Positions 25,889 through 34,458 of a stretch of DNA of 64,000 nt are shown here, one piece after another. Source of the stretch: Streptomyces nojiriensis. Its GTDB lineage: Bacteria > Actinomycetota > Actinomycetes > Streptomycetales > Streptomycetaceae. The stretch is from contig NZ_CP071139.1 of NCBI RefSeq assembly GCF_017639205.1, positions 2,170,001 through 2,234,000 of the forward strand. Reading direction: 5' to 3'. A program made the translations under genes and the position numbers. Numbering within the stretch: the stretch's first letter is position 1; each line of letters opens with the position of its first letter. The notes under the pieces were generated by a model. That model searched no databases and was not told the DNA's origin. It saw only the letters and a program-made list of their open reading frames with translations.

Positions 25889-26788
25889 GTGATCACACAC
25901 ATCACCGCGTCCGACGCGGACTTCGAGGAAAACCGTCCCCGGATGTTCGGCATCGCCTACCGCATGCTCGGCTCCGCCGCGGAGGCCGAGGACACCGTGC
26001 AGGAGGCGTACCTGCGCTGGGCGGCCGCGGACCGCGAGGAGATCGAGCACCCCGGCGCCTGGCTCGCCAAGGTCGTCACGAACCTGTGCCTCAACACCCT
26101 CACCTCGGCGCGGGTCCGGCGCGAGGCGTACGTCGGCCCCTGGCTCCCGGAGCCCGTCCTCACCGCGGACGGCACGCTCGGCCCGCTGGAGTCCGCGGAG
26201 CAGCGGGACAGCGTGTCCATGGCCCTGCTGGTGCTGCTGGAACAGCTCACGCCGGTGGAACGGGCCGTCTACGTACTGCGCGAGGCCTTCGCCTACAGCC
26301 ACCGGGAGATCGCCGGACTCCTCGACCTCACCGAGGCCAACTGCCGCCAGCTCTACCGGCGGGCGGCCGGCCGGGTGACCGCGGACCGGCCGGCCGCGCC
26401 GGAGCCGCGCTTCGCGCCGGACCCCGAACGGTGGCAGAGCCTCGTGGAAACCTTCATGACGGCAGCGCGCGGCGGGGACCTGACCCGGCTGGAGGGGCTG
26501 CTGACGGCCGACGTCCGGTTCGTCTCGGACGGCGGCGGTGTGGTCAACGCGGCGCTGCGGCCGATCCTGGGGCGGGAGAAGGTGGCCCGGTTCGCGATCG
26601 GGGTGCTCAAGAAGTTCGCCGGGGACCTGCCGGTCAGCGTCGCGGAGATCAACGGGGTACCCGCGCTGCTCTTCGGCGAGACGGGTGTTCTTCTGGTGGA
26701 ATTCGAGAACGGGCTGGTCAGCGGGCTCAGCACGGTACTCAACCCGGAGAAGCTGGAATTCCTCCAGCGGCAGCTGTCACATTCCTGA
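25889..26788 (+). CDS. ECF41-type RNA polymerase sigma factor with SnoaL-like C-domain
   Basis: The 299-residue product from GTG 25889 has sigma region 2 (PRMFGIAYRMLGSAAEAEDT, then VQEAYLRWAA), region 4 (LTPVERAVYVLREAFAYSHR, EIAGLLDLTEANCRQLYRRA) and a C-terminal NTF2/SnoaL-like domain of about 110 residues (from FAPDPERW). This is the ECF41 architecture, in which the C-terminal extension replaces a separate anti-sigma factor. I reject a longer upstream start because the extra residues come from the chitinase terminator hairpin. The next gene is an oxidoreductase of the type usually paired with ECF41. Its own 3' end holds a possible ECF41 promoter for that gene. Confidence 0.9.
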   Translation: MITHITASDADFEENRPRMFGIAYRMLGSAAEAEDTVQEAYLRWAAADREEIEHPGAWLAKVVTNLCLNTLTSARVRREAYVGPWLPEPVLTADGTLGPLESAEQRDSVSMALLVLLEQLTPVERAVYVLREAFAYSHREIAGLLDLTEANCRQLYRRAAGRVTADRPAAPEPRFAPDPERWQSLVETFMTAARGGDLTRLEGLLTADVRFVSDGGGVVNAALRPILGREKVARFAIGVLKKFAGDLPVSVAEINGVPALLFGETGVLLVEFENGLVSGLSTVLNPEKLEFLQRQLSHS

Positions 26789-26801
26789 GGGCCGTCCGGT
26801 C
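26775..26801 (+). promoter_or_regulatory. candidate ECF41 promoter for the oxidoreductase gene
   Basis: TGTCACA (26775-26781), a 16-bp gap and GGTC (26798-26801) differ by one base from the ECF41 consensus TGTCACA-n16-CGTC as I remember it. The -35 box lies in the last codons of the sigma gene, and the -10 is 41 bp before the GTG of the oxidoreductase. Confidence 0.6.
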
Positions 26802-26841
26802 TCCGCTGCTGAAGGAACCACATCGGCGAAAGGCGGACCCC

Positions 26842-27606
26842 GTGAGCACCATCCTCGTCACCGGCGGCACCGGCACCCTCGGCGTGCTGGTCGTGGACCG
26901 GCTCCGGAAGGCGGGCCACGAGGTCCGCGTACTGAGCCGGCACGCCCCGGACCACCCCGTCGACCTGTCGGACGGCAGCGGGCTGGACGCGGCGACGGCG
27001 GGCGCGGAGGTGATCGTGCACTGCGCGAGCAACACGCGCGGCGGGGGCAAGGGCGACGAAACCGCCGCCCGCCACCTCGTCGACGCGGCCCGGCGGGCGG
27101 GGACCGTCACCAACATCGTCTACATCTCGATCGTCGGGGTGGACGTGGTGCCGCTCGGCTACTACCGGACGAAGCTGAAGGTCGAGCGGCTGCTGGAGGC
27201 GTCCGGGCTGGGCCTGACCATCCTGCGCACGACCCAGTTCCACGACCTGGTGGCGCAGCTGGTGGACACGGCGGCGAAGCTGCCGCTGGTGCCGGTACCG
27301 ATGCCGAGCGGGGTACGGGTCCAGCCGATCGCCGTCGGGGAGGTCGCGGACCGCCTGGCGGAACTGGCCGTCCCGACCCCGTCGGGCCGGGTCCCGGACA
27401 TGGGCGGTCCGGAGATCCACACCCTGCCGGACCTGGCCCGCACCTACCTGACCGCGACGGGCCGCCACCGCCGGGTGTTCTCCTTCCCCCTGGCGGGCAA
27501 GGCCTACGCGGGCTTCAAGCGCGGCGGCAACCTGACCCCGTCCCACGCGGTGGGCCGCCTCACGTTCGCACAGTTCGCGCAGTCAGCGGCGAAACGGGGG
27601 CGGTAG
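26842..27606 (+). CDS. NAD(P)H-binding atypical SDR (ECF41 partner oxidoreductase)
   Basis: The 254-residue product starts at GTG 26842 with GAAAGG upstream. The N-terminal Rossmann motif ILVTGGTGTLGVLVVDRL (TGGTGxxG) identifies the NmrA/atypical SDR group. SIVGVDVVPLGYYRTKLKVE carries the YxxxK-like pair, and FHDLVAQLVDTAAKLP follows. In ECF41 loci the partner gene is a carboxymuconolactone decarboxylase, oxidoreductase or epimerase, which this fits. The substrate is unknown. Its TAG stop lies in the first unit of a 10-bp tandem repeat. Confidence 0.88.
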   Translation: MSTILVTGGTGTLGVLVVDRLRKAGHEVRVLSRHAPDHPVDLSDGSGLDAATAGAEVIVHCASNTRGGGKGDETAARHLVDAARRAGTVTNIVYISIVGVDVVPLGYYRTKLKVERLLEASGLGLTILRTTQFHDLVAQLVDTAAKLPLVPVPMPSGVRVQPIAVGEVADRLAELAVPTPSGRVPDMGGPEIHTLPDLARTYLTATGRHRRVFSFPLAGKAYAGFKRGGNLTPSHAVGRLTFAQFAQSAAKRGR

Positions 27607-27650
27607 AGGGCGGTAGAGGGCGGTAGAGGGCGGTAGAGGGCGGTAGAGGG
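27601..27650. repeat. five exact 10-bp tandem repeats
   Basis: CGGTAGAGGG is repeated five times without change, followed by a partial CGGGG. The first copy holds the stop codon (TAG, 27604-27606) of the oxidoreductase gene. Each unit carries a TAG in the same register modulo 10, so the array places stops in all three frames. Slippage can change its length without harming the protein. It borders element B by about 45 bp. Confidence 0.95.
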
Positions 27651-27693
27651 CGGGGCTTCGGGAGCCGGTCGACCGGGGTCGGCGAGGTGCGGC

Positions 27694-28948
27694 GGGGGCT
27701 GCGGTGGTCGGGAGCCTCTCGGCCGGTATCAGGGATGCGTGTGGGGGTTTCCCGTCAGTCCGATCGTCTCCGGGTCGGGCCGACCCCTCAAGGGCGCTCC
27801 TTCGTCGCGTCGCTTCGCGATGTCGCTGCGCTCCACCCTTGACCGGCCGACCCGCCCCGGAGGAACGAAGACTGCCGGGAAACCCCCAAAAGAACGGGCC
27901 GGGCGTTCAAGGATCAGGACGGGGCAATCAGAGATGCCCATGCCGATGCAGGGTGAGGGACGAGCAGGAGACGGGGCCGATCCAGACCAGGGCCCGTGTC
28001 GGTGGGGCGCGCCAAATCGCTACGCGCTCCTCACCTCTCAGCGTCCGACGGCCGTCTGTGGCTGGACATAGGCCGCCCACAGCCTCAGGTGCTTCCCGCT
28101 GACGGCGTCCGATGACCGTCTGCGACCCCTCACAAGCCGCCCACGACCCGCAGACGCTCCTGTCGGGAGGCGTCTGACGGCTGTCCGGGGCGGAAAAGCG
28201 TGAAACAGCGGCTATTCCGCAGTGGATGCGGGTCAGCGCACATGGGCGACCCAAAAGGCCATCCGTTTGCCCCAATTACCCCTGTTTGGCGGCGACTTTG
28301 TGGTGTCCTGCTCGCACTGACCCGGTCCCACTACGGAATAGGTGAAGTACCGGCGGTCAGCCCCTCCCATCTGTTCTCCTCGACCACTGTCGGCCGTCGG
28401 TCGCGGTCATGGAGAAGCGCGTAGCGATCGGAGGCGGCCTATGTCCAGCCACAGCCGGTCGCCGGACGCAGATCGAGCGCCGGACCGAGCTCGTGGGCGG
28501 CCTATGTCCGGCCACGGCCGGTCGTCGGACGCCTCCCGAGAGGAGCGTCCAAGGGTCTTGGGCGGCTTATGTCCAGCCCAGGACGGTCGTCGGACGCTGA
28601 GGGATGAGGAGCGCGTAGCGATCTGGCGCGCCCCACCGACCCGGGCCCTGGTCTCGCGATGGCCCCGCCTGCCGGACATGCCCCACCGGAACGGGGCTGG
28701 GCATCTCTGACGGGCCCGTCCCTGGAAAGGAACGCCCGGCCCGTTCTTTTGGGGGTTTCCCGGCAGTCTTCGTTCCTCCGGGGCGGGACGGTCGGTCAAG
28801 GGTGGCCGAAGGCCATCGCGAAGCGACGCGACGACGAAGGAGGAGCGCCCTTGAGGGACCGGCCCGACCCGGAGACGATCGGACTGACGGGAAACCCCCA
28901 CACGCATCCCCGATACCGACCGAGAGGCTCCCGACCACCGAAGCCCCC
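27694..28948. repeat. element B: 1.26-kb palindromic repeat, inverted relative to element A
   Basis: The outer ends are inverted repeats (27694-27780 with about 28860-28948), the same terminal sequence as element A. The part 28191-28608 is the complement of element A 2941-3358, with about three differences that I can find. The right flank 28715-28915 matches the right arm of element A (3745-3945) in direct orientation, and its complement is at 27780-27900. Tandem 62-65-bp units with the GGCGGCCTATGTCC core are again present (three on the right, two or more on the left). No coding sequence with normal Streptomyces character is present. It lies between convergent genes. Confidence 0.85.
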
Positions 28949-28967
28949 GCCCCGCCCCGCCCCACCC

Positions 28968-30125
28968 CTACCCCCCGAACAGCACCGCCTGCGCGGACTC
29001 CCGCGCTGCCAGTTCGGCTCCCGCGAGGACCGCCGGGTCGCCCAGGGTCGTGGCGCGGATCTCCGTCGGGACCGGGGTCAGTTTCGCCACGCGGTGGGCG
29101 ACCCGGGCGGCCAGGGCGGGGCCGCCTGCGCGGCCCAGTTCGCCGCCCAGGACCACGCAGCCCGGGTCCAGGATCGCCGCGGCCGCCGCCGCGCCGAGCG
29201 CGAGCCGTTCGGCCAGGGCTTCGAGGAAGGCCTCCCCCGCGGCTCCGGCCACGGCCTCCTCCGCCGGGCCCGCGAAGCCGTGTGCGCGCGCCAGCGCGGT
29301 CACGGCTTCGCGGCCCACCAGGGCGTGGAATCCGCCCGCGCAGTCTTCGGCCGACGGCAGGCCGGCGGTGCCCGGTACCGGGAGGAAGCCGATCTCGCCC
29401 GCCCCGCCGGAGGCGCCCCGGCGCAGCCGGCCGTCCAGGACCACGGCCGCGCCCACGCCCGCGCCGAGCCACAGCAGGACGAAGGAGTCCAGGTCACGGG
29501 CCACGCCCAGGCGCTGCTCGGCGAGGGCGGCCAGGTTGGTCTCGTTCTCGACGACGACCACGGCGGGCAGGCTCCGCTGCAGGGCGGTGACCAGGTCGCG
29601 GTGCCAGGCCGGGAGGCCGCTGGTGTCGCGGAGTTCGCCGGTGGCCGGGGCGACCAGGCCCGGGGCGCCTATGACGACGGTGTGCAGCTCGGCGGCGCCG
29701 GCTTCGCGTGCGGTGCGCAGCAGGGCGGCCACCGCGTCCTCGGGGGCGCCGACGGGCAGGGCGGCTTCGGCGAGGGGGCGGCCGAGGAGGTCGGTGACGA
29801 CGGCGGTGACCCGGTCGGTGCGCACGTCGAGGGCGGCCAGGTGGGCGCGGTCGGCGACGATCCCGTACAGCTTGGCGTTGGGGCCGCGGCGCTGTTCGCC
29901 GGACTCGCCGGCGACCTCGATGAGTCCGGCTTCGGTGAGCCGGTCGACGAGGTCGGCGACGGAGGGGCGGGAGAGGCCCGTCATGGTTTTGAGCTGGGTG
30001 GCCGTCAGCGGCCCGGATTCCTGGAGGAGTTGCAGGGCGAGGCGGTCGTTGATGGCCCGGGCCGTGCTGGGCGAGGCGGGGGACGGTGCCGGAGTGGTGG
30101 CGGGGGCAGGAGTCACGGAGCCCAT
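28968..30125 (-). CDS. ROK-family transcriptional regulator
   Basis: The 385-residue product has an N-terminal winged helix (about 25-80; GPLTATQLKTMTGLSRPSVA, DLVDRLTEAGLIE) and a ROK sugar-kinase-like domain (from about 95). Segments WLGAGVGAAVVLDGRLRRGA and GGAGEIGFLPV belong to the ROK fold. The family zinc motif CxCGxxGCxE is absent and the usual His after GEIG is Phe, so ligand handling may differ from NagC or XylR. It is divergent from an MFS gene, with a perfect 8-bp inverted repeat between them. Confidence 0.92.
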   Translation of the reverse strand: MGSVTPAPATTPAPSPASPSTARAINDRLALQLLQESGPLTATQLKTMTGLSRPSVADLVDRLTEAGLIEVAGESGEQRRGPNAKLYGIVADRAHLAALDVRTDRVTAVVTDLLGRPLAEAALPVGAPEDAVAALLRTAREAGAAELHTVVIGAPGLVAPATGELRDTSGLPAWHRDLVTALQRSLPAVVVVENETNLAALAEQRLGVARDLDSFVLLWLGAGVGAAVVLDGRLRRGASGGAGEIGFLPVPGTAGLPSAEDCAGGFHALVGREAVTALARAHGFAGPAEEAVAGAAGEAFLEALAERLALGAAAAAAILDPGCVVLGGELGRAGGPALAARVAHRVAKLTPVPTEIRATTLGDPAVLAGAELAARESAQAVLFGG

Positions 30126-30147
30126 CCTAGGGAGTCGGGCCCATTAT

Positions 30148-30170
30148 CTATCAGGCAGGGTCCCTGATAG
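30148..30170. promoter_or_regulatory. operator between ROK regulator and MFS gene
   Basis: CTATCAGG (30148-30155) and CCTGATAG (30163-30170) form a perfect inverted repeat with a 7-bp centre. The site covers most of the 55-bp divergent promoter region, ending 10 bp before the MFS start. GATAAT on the minus strand (30143-30148) could be the -10 box of the regulator gene. It is the natural binding site of the ROK protein. Confidence 0.75.
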
Positions 30171-30180
30171 TTTAATCGTC

Positions 30181-31428
30181 ATGACCGGGGACACCGACCT
30201 CAGCCCGGCGCGCCTGCGCCATGCCCGCTACGCCATCGCCGCCGTCTTCTGCACCCACGGTGCCGTCACCGGCTCCTTCGCCACCCGTATCCCCTGGATC
30301 CAGGAGCACGCCCAGCTCAGCCCGGGCACCCTGGGCCTGGCCCTCGCCGCCCCCGCCGTGGGCGCGGCCCTGGCCATGCCGCTGGCGGGCCGGATCAACC
30401 ACTGGCTCGGCGCACGCGCGGCGCTGCGGGCCCTGCTCTCGCTGTGGACGCTCTCGCTGATCCTGCCGAGCCTCGCCCCGAACCTGCCCGCCCTCTGCTT
30501 CGTGCTCTTCGTCTACGGAGCCACCGCCGGCATGTCGGACGTGGCGATGAACGCGTTGGGCGTGGAGACGGAGAACCGGCTGGGCCGCTCGATCATGTCC
30601 TCGCTGCACGGCATGTGGAGCGTGGGCGCGCTCCTCGGCTCGGCCGCGGGTACCGTCGCGGCCCACGCCGGGGCCGACGCCCGGCTGCACCACCTGGTCG
30701 CCGCGCTGATCCTGACGGCGGGCGGGCTGTTCGCGGTACAGGGCGTGCTGGACCTGCGGGCCGACCAGGGGGCGCAGGCGCCGCCGCACTTCGCGCTGCC
30801 GCCGAAGTCGGCGCTGCTGATCGGGGCCGTCGGGTTCTGCGCGGTCTTCGCCGAGGGCGCGAGCCTGGACTGGTCCGCGGTCTACCTGCGGGACGTCCTG
30901 CACACGGACGCGGGTCTGGCGGCGGCCTCCACCACCGCCTTCGCGCTCACCATGGCCGTGGCCCGGCTGGTCGGGGACCGGGTGGTGGACCGGTTCGGGG
31001 CGGTGCGCACGGTCCGGGCGGGCGGGGTGGTGGCCACCGTGGGCGGGCTGCTCGTCGTCGGGGTCCGGCATCCGGCGGGCGCGCTGGCCGGGTTCGGGTT
31101 GATCGGGCTCGGGATCGCGGTGGTGGTCCCGCTGGCCTTCGCGGCGGCGGGGCGCAGCGGCCCGGCCCCGGCGCAGGCCATCGCCGGTGTCGCGACGATC
31201 ACGTACACCTCGGGGCTGATCGCCCCGTCGGCGATCGGTGCGGTGGCGGACGCGACCTCGCTGGTGGTGTCCTTCGGACTGGTCACCCTGCTGGCGTTCG
31301 CGCTGATCGCCGGTGCCGCGGTACTGCGTCAGGGGCCGCCGGTGGGGCAGGCTGGGGGCGATCGCGGCGGGGCGGCGGCCAAGTCCGGCCCTGTCGGCCT
31401 CGACGAACCTGCCCAAACCCGGCCGTAA
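30181..31428 (+). CDS. MFS transporter
   Basis: This 415-residue major facilitator has twelve predicted helices. The segment RINHWLGARAALRALL after helix 2 fits the MFS loop motif A, and VARLVGDRVVDRFGAVRTVRAGG is its counterpart in the second half. The FATRIPWIQEHAQLSPGTLG segment near the N-terminus resembles the YbjJ/fucose-permease-like group. It starts at ATG 30181 with a very short leader. The divergent ROK regulator and shared operator suggest a sugar or glycoside ligand, but the substrate cannot be read. A Gly/Ala-rich cytosolic tail of about 25 residues follows the last helix. Confidence 0.88.
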   Translation: MTGDTDLSPARLRHARYAIAAVFCTHGAVTGSFATRIPWIQEHAQLSPGTLGLALAAPAVGAALAMPLAGRINHWLGARAALRALLSLWTLSLILPSLAPNLPALCFVLFVYGATAGMSDVAMNALGVETENRLGRSIMSSLHGMWSVGALLGSAAGTVAAHAGADARLHHLVAALILTAGGLFAVQGVLDLRADQGAQAPPHFALPPKSALLIGAVGFCAVFAEGASLDWSAVYLRDVLHTDAGLAAASTTAFALTMAVARLVGDRVVDRFGAVRTVRAGGVVATVGGLLVVGVRHPAGALAGFGLIGLGIAVVVPLAFAAAGRSGPAPAQAIAGVATITYTSGLIAPSAIGAVADATSLVVSFGLVTLLAFALIAGAAVLRQGPPVGQAGGDRGGAAAKSGPVGLDEPAQTRP

Positions 31429-31438
31429 CATGTCCACT

Positions 31439-31472
31439 GGCCGCAGCGGCACGTACCCCGTGCGCTGCGGCC
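31439..31472 (+). terminator. hairpin between MFS and permease genes
   Basis: GGCCGCAGCGGCACG (31439-31453) pairs with CGTGCGCTGCGGCC (31459-31472), with one bulged G and a 5-nt loop. It lies 10 bp after the MFS stop and 45 bp before the permease start, so it may end the MFS transcript or act as a leader hairpin for the permease. Confidence 0.5.
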
Positions 31473-31517
31473 TCGATGTGTGAGCAGTGAGCAGCAGCCG
31501 GAGAAACGGAGTGGAAC

Positions 31518-32915
31518 ATGGGCCTCGGCGTGGGCTGGACCCTGCACGGAGACGGGCGGACTCCCGCCCCCGGGGCGGTGGTCCGGCCGGAGGAGCGGCT
31601 GTCGTGGCCGCGGACCGCCGGGCTGGGCGCGCAACACGTCGTGGCGATGTTCGGGGCGAGTTTCGTCGCTCCGGTCCTGATGGGCCTGGACCCGAACCTG
31701 GCCATCATGATGTCGGGCGTCGCGACGGTGATCTTCCTCCTCGCGACGCGCGGCCGGGTGCCGTCGTACCTGGGCTGCTCACTGTCCTTCGTCGGTGTCG
31801 CGGCGGCCATCCGGGCCGCGGGCGGGGACAGTGCGGTGGTCACGGGCGCCGTCTTCGTCGTCGGCGTGGCGCTGTTCCTGGCGGGCCTGGTGGTCCAGCG
31901 GTTCGGCGCCCGCGTCATCCACACGGCGATGCCGCCGATCGTGACGGGCGCGGTGGTGATGCTGATCGGCTTCAACCTGGCGCCGGTGACCGCGAGCACG
32001 TACTGGCCGCAGGACCAGTGGACGGCGCTGCTGACGATGCTGTTCACGGGGGCGGCCGTGGTCTGCCTGCGCGGATTCTGGTCGCGCATCGCGATCTTCC
32101 TCGGCCTGCTCTTCGGGTACGGGATCTCCTGGCTCTCCGACCTGCTCTTCGGGAAGATCCACTCGACGCTGGGCGGGGAGGCGGCCGTCGACCACTGGCG
32201 GCTCGACCTCTCCGCGGTCGCCAAGGCGGACTGGATCGGGCTGCCGTCCTTCCACGCTCCCGCCTTCGAGTGGCCGGCGATCCTGATCGCCCTGCCGGTG
32301 GTGATCGCGCTGATCGCCGAGAACGCCGGCCACATCAAGGCCGTGGGTGAGATGACCGGCGATCCGCTCGACGACAAGCTGGGCACGGCGATCGCGGCGG
32401 ACGGCGCCGCGTCCATACTGTCCACGGCGGTGGGCGGCCCGCCGAACACCACCTACTCCGAGAACATCGGTGTCATGGCCGCCACCCGGGTCTACTCCAC
32501 CGCGGCCTACTGGGCGGCCGCGGGCTTCGCGCTGCTCTTCGGGCTGTGTCCCAAGTTCGGTGCGATCGTCGCCGCGATCCCGGGCGGGGTGCTCGGCGGC
32601 ATCACGGTCATCCTCTACGGCATGATCGGCCTGCTCGGTGCGCAGATCTGGATCAACGGCGGGGTGGACCTGCGCAATCCGCTGAACCTGGTGCCGGCCG
32701 CGGCGGGCATCATCATCGGCATCGGCGGCGTGAAGCTGCAGATCACCGAGACCTTCGAGCTGGGCGGCATCGCGCTGGGCACGATCGTGGTGATCACCGG
32801 CTACCACGCGCTGCGCTACCTCGCGCCCGCGCACCTCAAGCAGGAGCCCCTGCTCGACGCGGGCACCTCCACCTACGACGAGGGCTCCGGGGACGGCCAG
32901 GACAAGCACCGTTGA
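31518..32915 (+). CDS. uracil/xanthine permease (NCS2 family)
   Basis: The 465-residue protein is a nucleobase:cation symporter of the NCS2 family with about 14 helices. After an N-terminal tail come AQHVVAMFGASFVAPVLMGL, the QH motif of helix 1, and AENAGHIKAVGEMTGDPLDD, the conserved helix-8 motif with the substrate-binding Glu. GGPPNTTYSENIGVMAATRV is the helix-10 signature of uracil permeases. It most resembles UraA. The start is ATG 31518 with CGGAG 9 nt before it. It fits with the purine and pyrimidine genes near 51-63 kb but is not linked to them. Confidence 0.93.
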   Translation: MGLGVGWTLHGDGRTPAPGAVVRPEERLSWPRTAGLGAQHVVAMFGASFVAPVLMGLDPNLAIMMSGVATVIFLLATRGRVPSYLGCSLSFVGVAAAIRAAGGDSAVVTGAVFVVGVALFLAGLVVQRFGARVIHTAMPPIVTGAVVMLIGFNLAPVTASTYWPQDQWTALLTMLFTGAAVVCLRGFWSRIAIFLGLLFGYGISWLSDLLFGKIHSTLGGEAAVDHWRLDLSAVAKADWIGLPSFHAPAFEWPAILIALPVVIALIAENAGHIKAVGEMTGDPLDDKLGTAIAADGAASILSTAVGGPPNTTYSENIGVMAATRVYSTAAYWAAAGFALLFGLCPKFGAIVAAIPGGVLGGITVILYGMIGLLGAQIWINGGVDLRNPLNLVPAAAGIIIGIGGVKLQITETFELGGIALGTIVVITGYHALRYLAPAHLKQEPLLDAGTSTYDEGSGDGQDKHR

Positions 32916-32990
32916 CGGTGTTTCGCCCGAACCGGGGAAGCGTACGGCCAAGTTCCCCGGATCCGCGCCGGCGCCTGCGACTCTGCCCCC

Positions 32991-33632
32991 ATGGAAGCGG
33001 TGCTGGCGCGGATGCGCGCCCTGCAGGAGCGGCTCCCGCCGCAGGACGGTGTCGCCGTCTTCAACCGGGTCTACCTGACGGTGACGGAGACCCTGCACCG
33101 GCGGATCGAGCACGGCGGGTTCCCGGCGCCCCGGCAGGCGGAGACGCTCAGCGTGCGGTTCGCGGAGCGGTACCTGACGGCGGTCGAGGCGGACCGGGCC
33201 CCGGCCTGCTGGCGCCCGCTGCTGCAGTACCGCCGCCACCCCGGGATCCGCCCGCTCCAGCACGCGCTGGCCGGGATCAACGCGCACATCGGCCATGACC
33301 TGGCGCTCGCGGTGGTGACCACCTGCGGTGAGCTGGGCTGTGAACCCCGGGCCCTGGAGGCGGACTTCGACCGGGTCGGCGACACGCTGGTCTCCCTGGA
33401 GGAGCACATCCGGGAGGACCTGATGCCGGGCCCGGACCTGTTGGAGATCGCCGATCCGCTGACCCACCTGGTCGGCTCGTGGAGCCTGGAGCGTGCCCGC
33501 GCCGGGGCCTGGTCGGCGGCCCGCCTGCTGTGGACCCTGCGCCGGGTGCCGGAATTGGCCGAGGAGTTCACGGACTCCCTCGACGCGGGCGTGGGCCTGG
33601 TCGGCCGCTGCCTGCTGACCCCGCGGGGCTGA
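32991..33632 (+). CDS. DUF5995 family protein
   Basis: This 213-residue, mostly helical soluble protein fits DUF5995. The conserved part is FNRVYLTVTETLHRRI, FAERYLTAVEADRAPACWRP and LAGINAHIGHDLALAVVTTC. The His and Asp in NAHIGHDL suggest a metal site. No function is known. It starts 75 bp after the permease stop, with no good ribosome site, so its link with the permease is uncertain. Confidence 0.8.
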   Translation: MEAVLARMRALQERLPPQDGVAVFNRVYLTVTETLHRRIEHGGFPAPRQAETLSVRFAERYLTAVEADRAPACWRPLLQYRRHPGIRPLQHALAGINAHIGHDLALAVVTTCGELGCEPRALEADFDRVGDTLVSLEEHIREDLMPGPDLLEIADPLTHLVGSWSLERARAGAWSAARLLWTLRRVPELAEEFTDSLDAGVGLVGRCLLTPRG

Positions 33633-33681
33633 AGCCCCCGCCGCCCCGGAGCCGTCACCGGCCGCCGGATAGGTTCGCCGC

Positions 33682-34275
33682 ATGACGATGCTCCTCCTCG
33701 ACGACGGACCGGTCGCCCCGGACGCCGCGGTCAGCCGGACCGGCGGGGTGCCGACGGCTCCCGCCGGGACCGTGTGGCCGGTGTGCCGCCTGTGCGCGGG
33801 CCCGCTCCAGTTCCTCGCCCAGATCGTGCTCGGCGACACCGCCCCTGCGGGGCCCGGCGTGCTGGCCCTGTTCATGTGCGCCCACCGGCCCGGGCGGTGC
33901 GAGCAGTGGAGCCCGACCGCGGGCGGCAACCTGGCCCTGCTGCTGCCCGCCGGGGACCTGGTGTCCGTACCGGCGCCCGACGCGGACGCGGACGTCCTCG
34001 GGCTGGGCGCCGTCCGCGCGGCCGTACCCGTCCCGGCGGCGCCGGACGGCACCGCCCCGGACGGGCGGCCGGTCCTCGGCTCGCTCGGCGGCGAACCCGA
34101 CTGGCTCCAGGACGACGAGACGCCCGACTGCCCCGGCTGCGCGCGGCCGATGGCCTACGCGGCGGGGCTGCGGGAGGGACCGGAGCCCACCACCGCCATG
34201 AACTTCGGCTCGGGACGGGCCTACGCCCACGCGTGCGCCCCCTGCGGGCGGGCCGCGCTGCTCTGGCAGTGCTGA
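33682..34275 (+). CDS. cysteine-pair (zinc-binding-like) hypothetical protein
   Basis: The 197-residue protein has Cys pairs in CRLCAGPLQFLAQI, CAHRPGRCEQW, CPGCARPM and CAPCGRAALLWQC. The spacing looks like two zinc sites. GGEPDWLQDDETPDCPGC resembles the GG-PDW-Q-DETP-CP-C pattern of DUF1963/YwqG-type and PDCD2-like proteins, which gives a tentative fold only. It follows the DUF5995 gene by 49 bp. A MITE-like palindrome starts 3 bp after its stop. Confidence 0.7.
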   Translation: MTMLLLDDGPVAPDAAVSRTGGVPTAPAGTVWPVCRLCAGPLQFLAQIVLGDTAPAGPGVLALFMCAHRPGRCEQWSPTAGGNLALLLPAGDLVSVPAPDADADVLGLGAVRAAVPVPAAPDGTAPDGRPVLGSLGGEPDWLQDDETPDCPGCARPMAYAAGLREGPEPTTAMNFGSGRAYAHACAPCGRAALLWQC

Positions 34276-34278
34276 CCG

Positions 34279-34440
34279 GGCCGTCTCTTTCGGATCTTGT
34301 CGGCCGAGTCCGCGGCGTCCGGTGCCGTGCTTGGCAAGGCGGAGGGGCGCCCGTGTACTGGACGTACTCGGGTGCCCCGACAACGCGGCCAGGTGCGGTG
34401 CCGGGCGTCGCGGGCCCGGCAAGATCCGAAAGAGGCGGCC
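34279..34440. mobile_element. 162-bp MITE-like full-length palindrome
   Basis: The ends form inverted repeats of about 24 bp (GGCCGTCTCTTTCGGATCTT and the complement at 34420-34440, with two mismatches). The whole element folds back on itself at roughly 75 percent complementarity, with the turn at GTGTACTGGACGTACT near 34355-34370. There is no coding capacity. The size, ends and position directly after a stop codon fit a miniature inverted-repeat transposable element. I recall closely similar sequences as widespread in Streptomyces genomes. Its autonomous partner is not in the window. Confidence 0.75.
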
Positions 34441-34458
34441 TGGATCCCGCACATGAGA

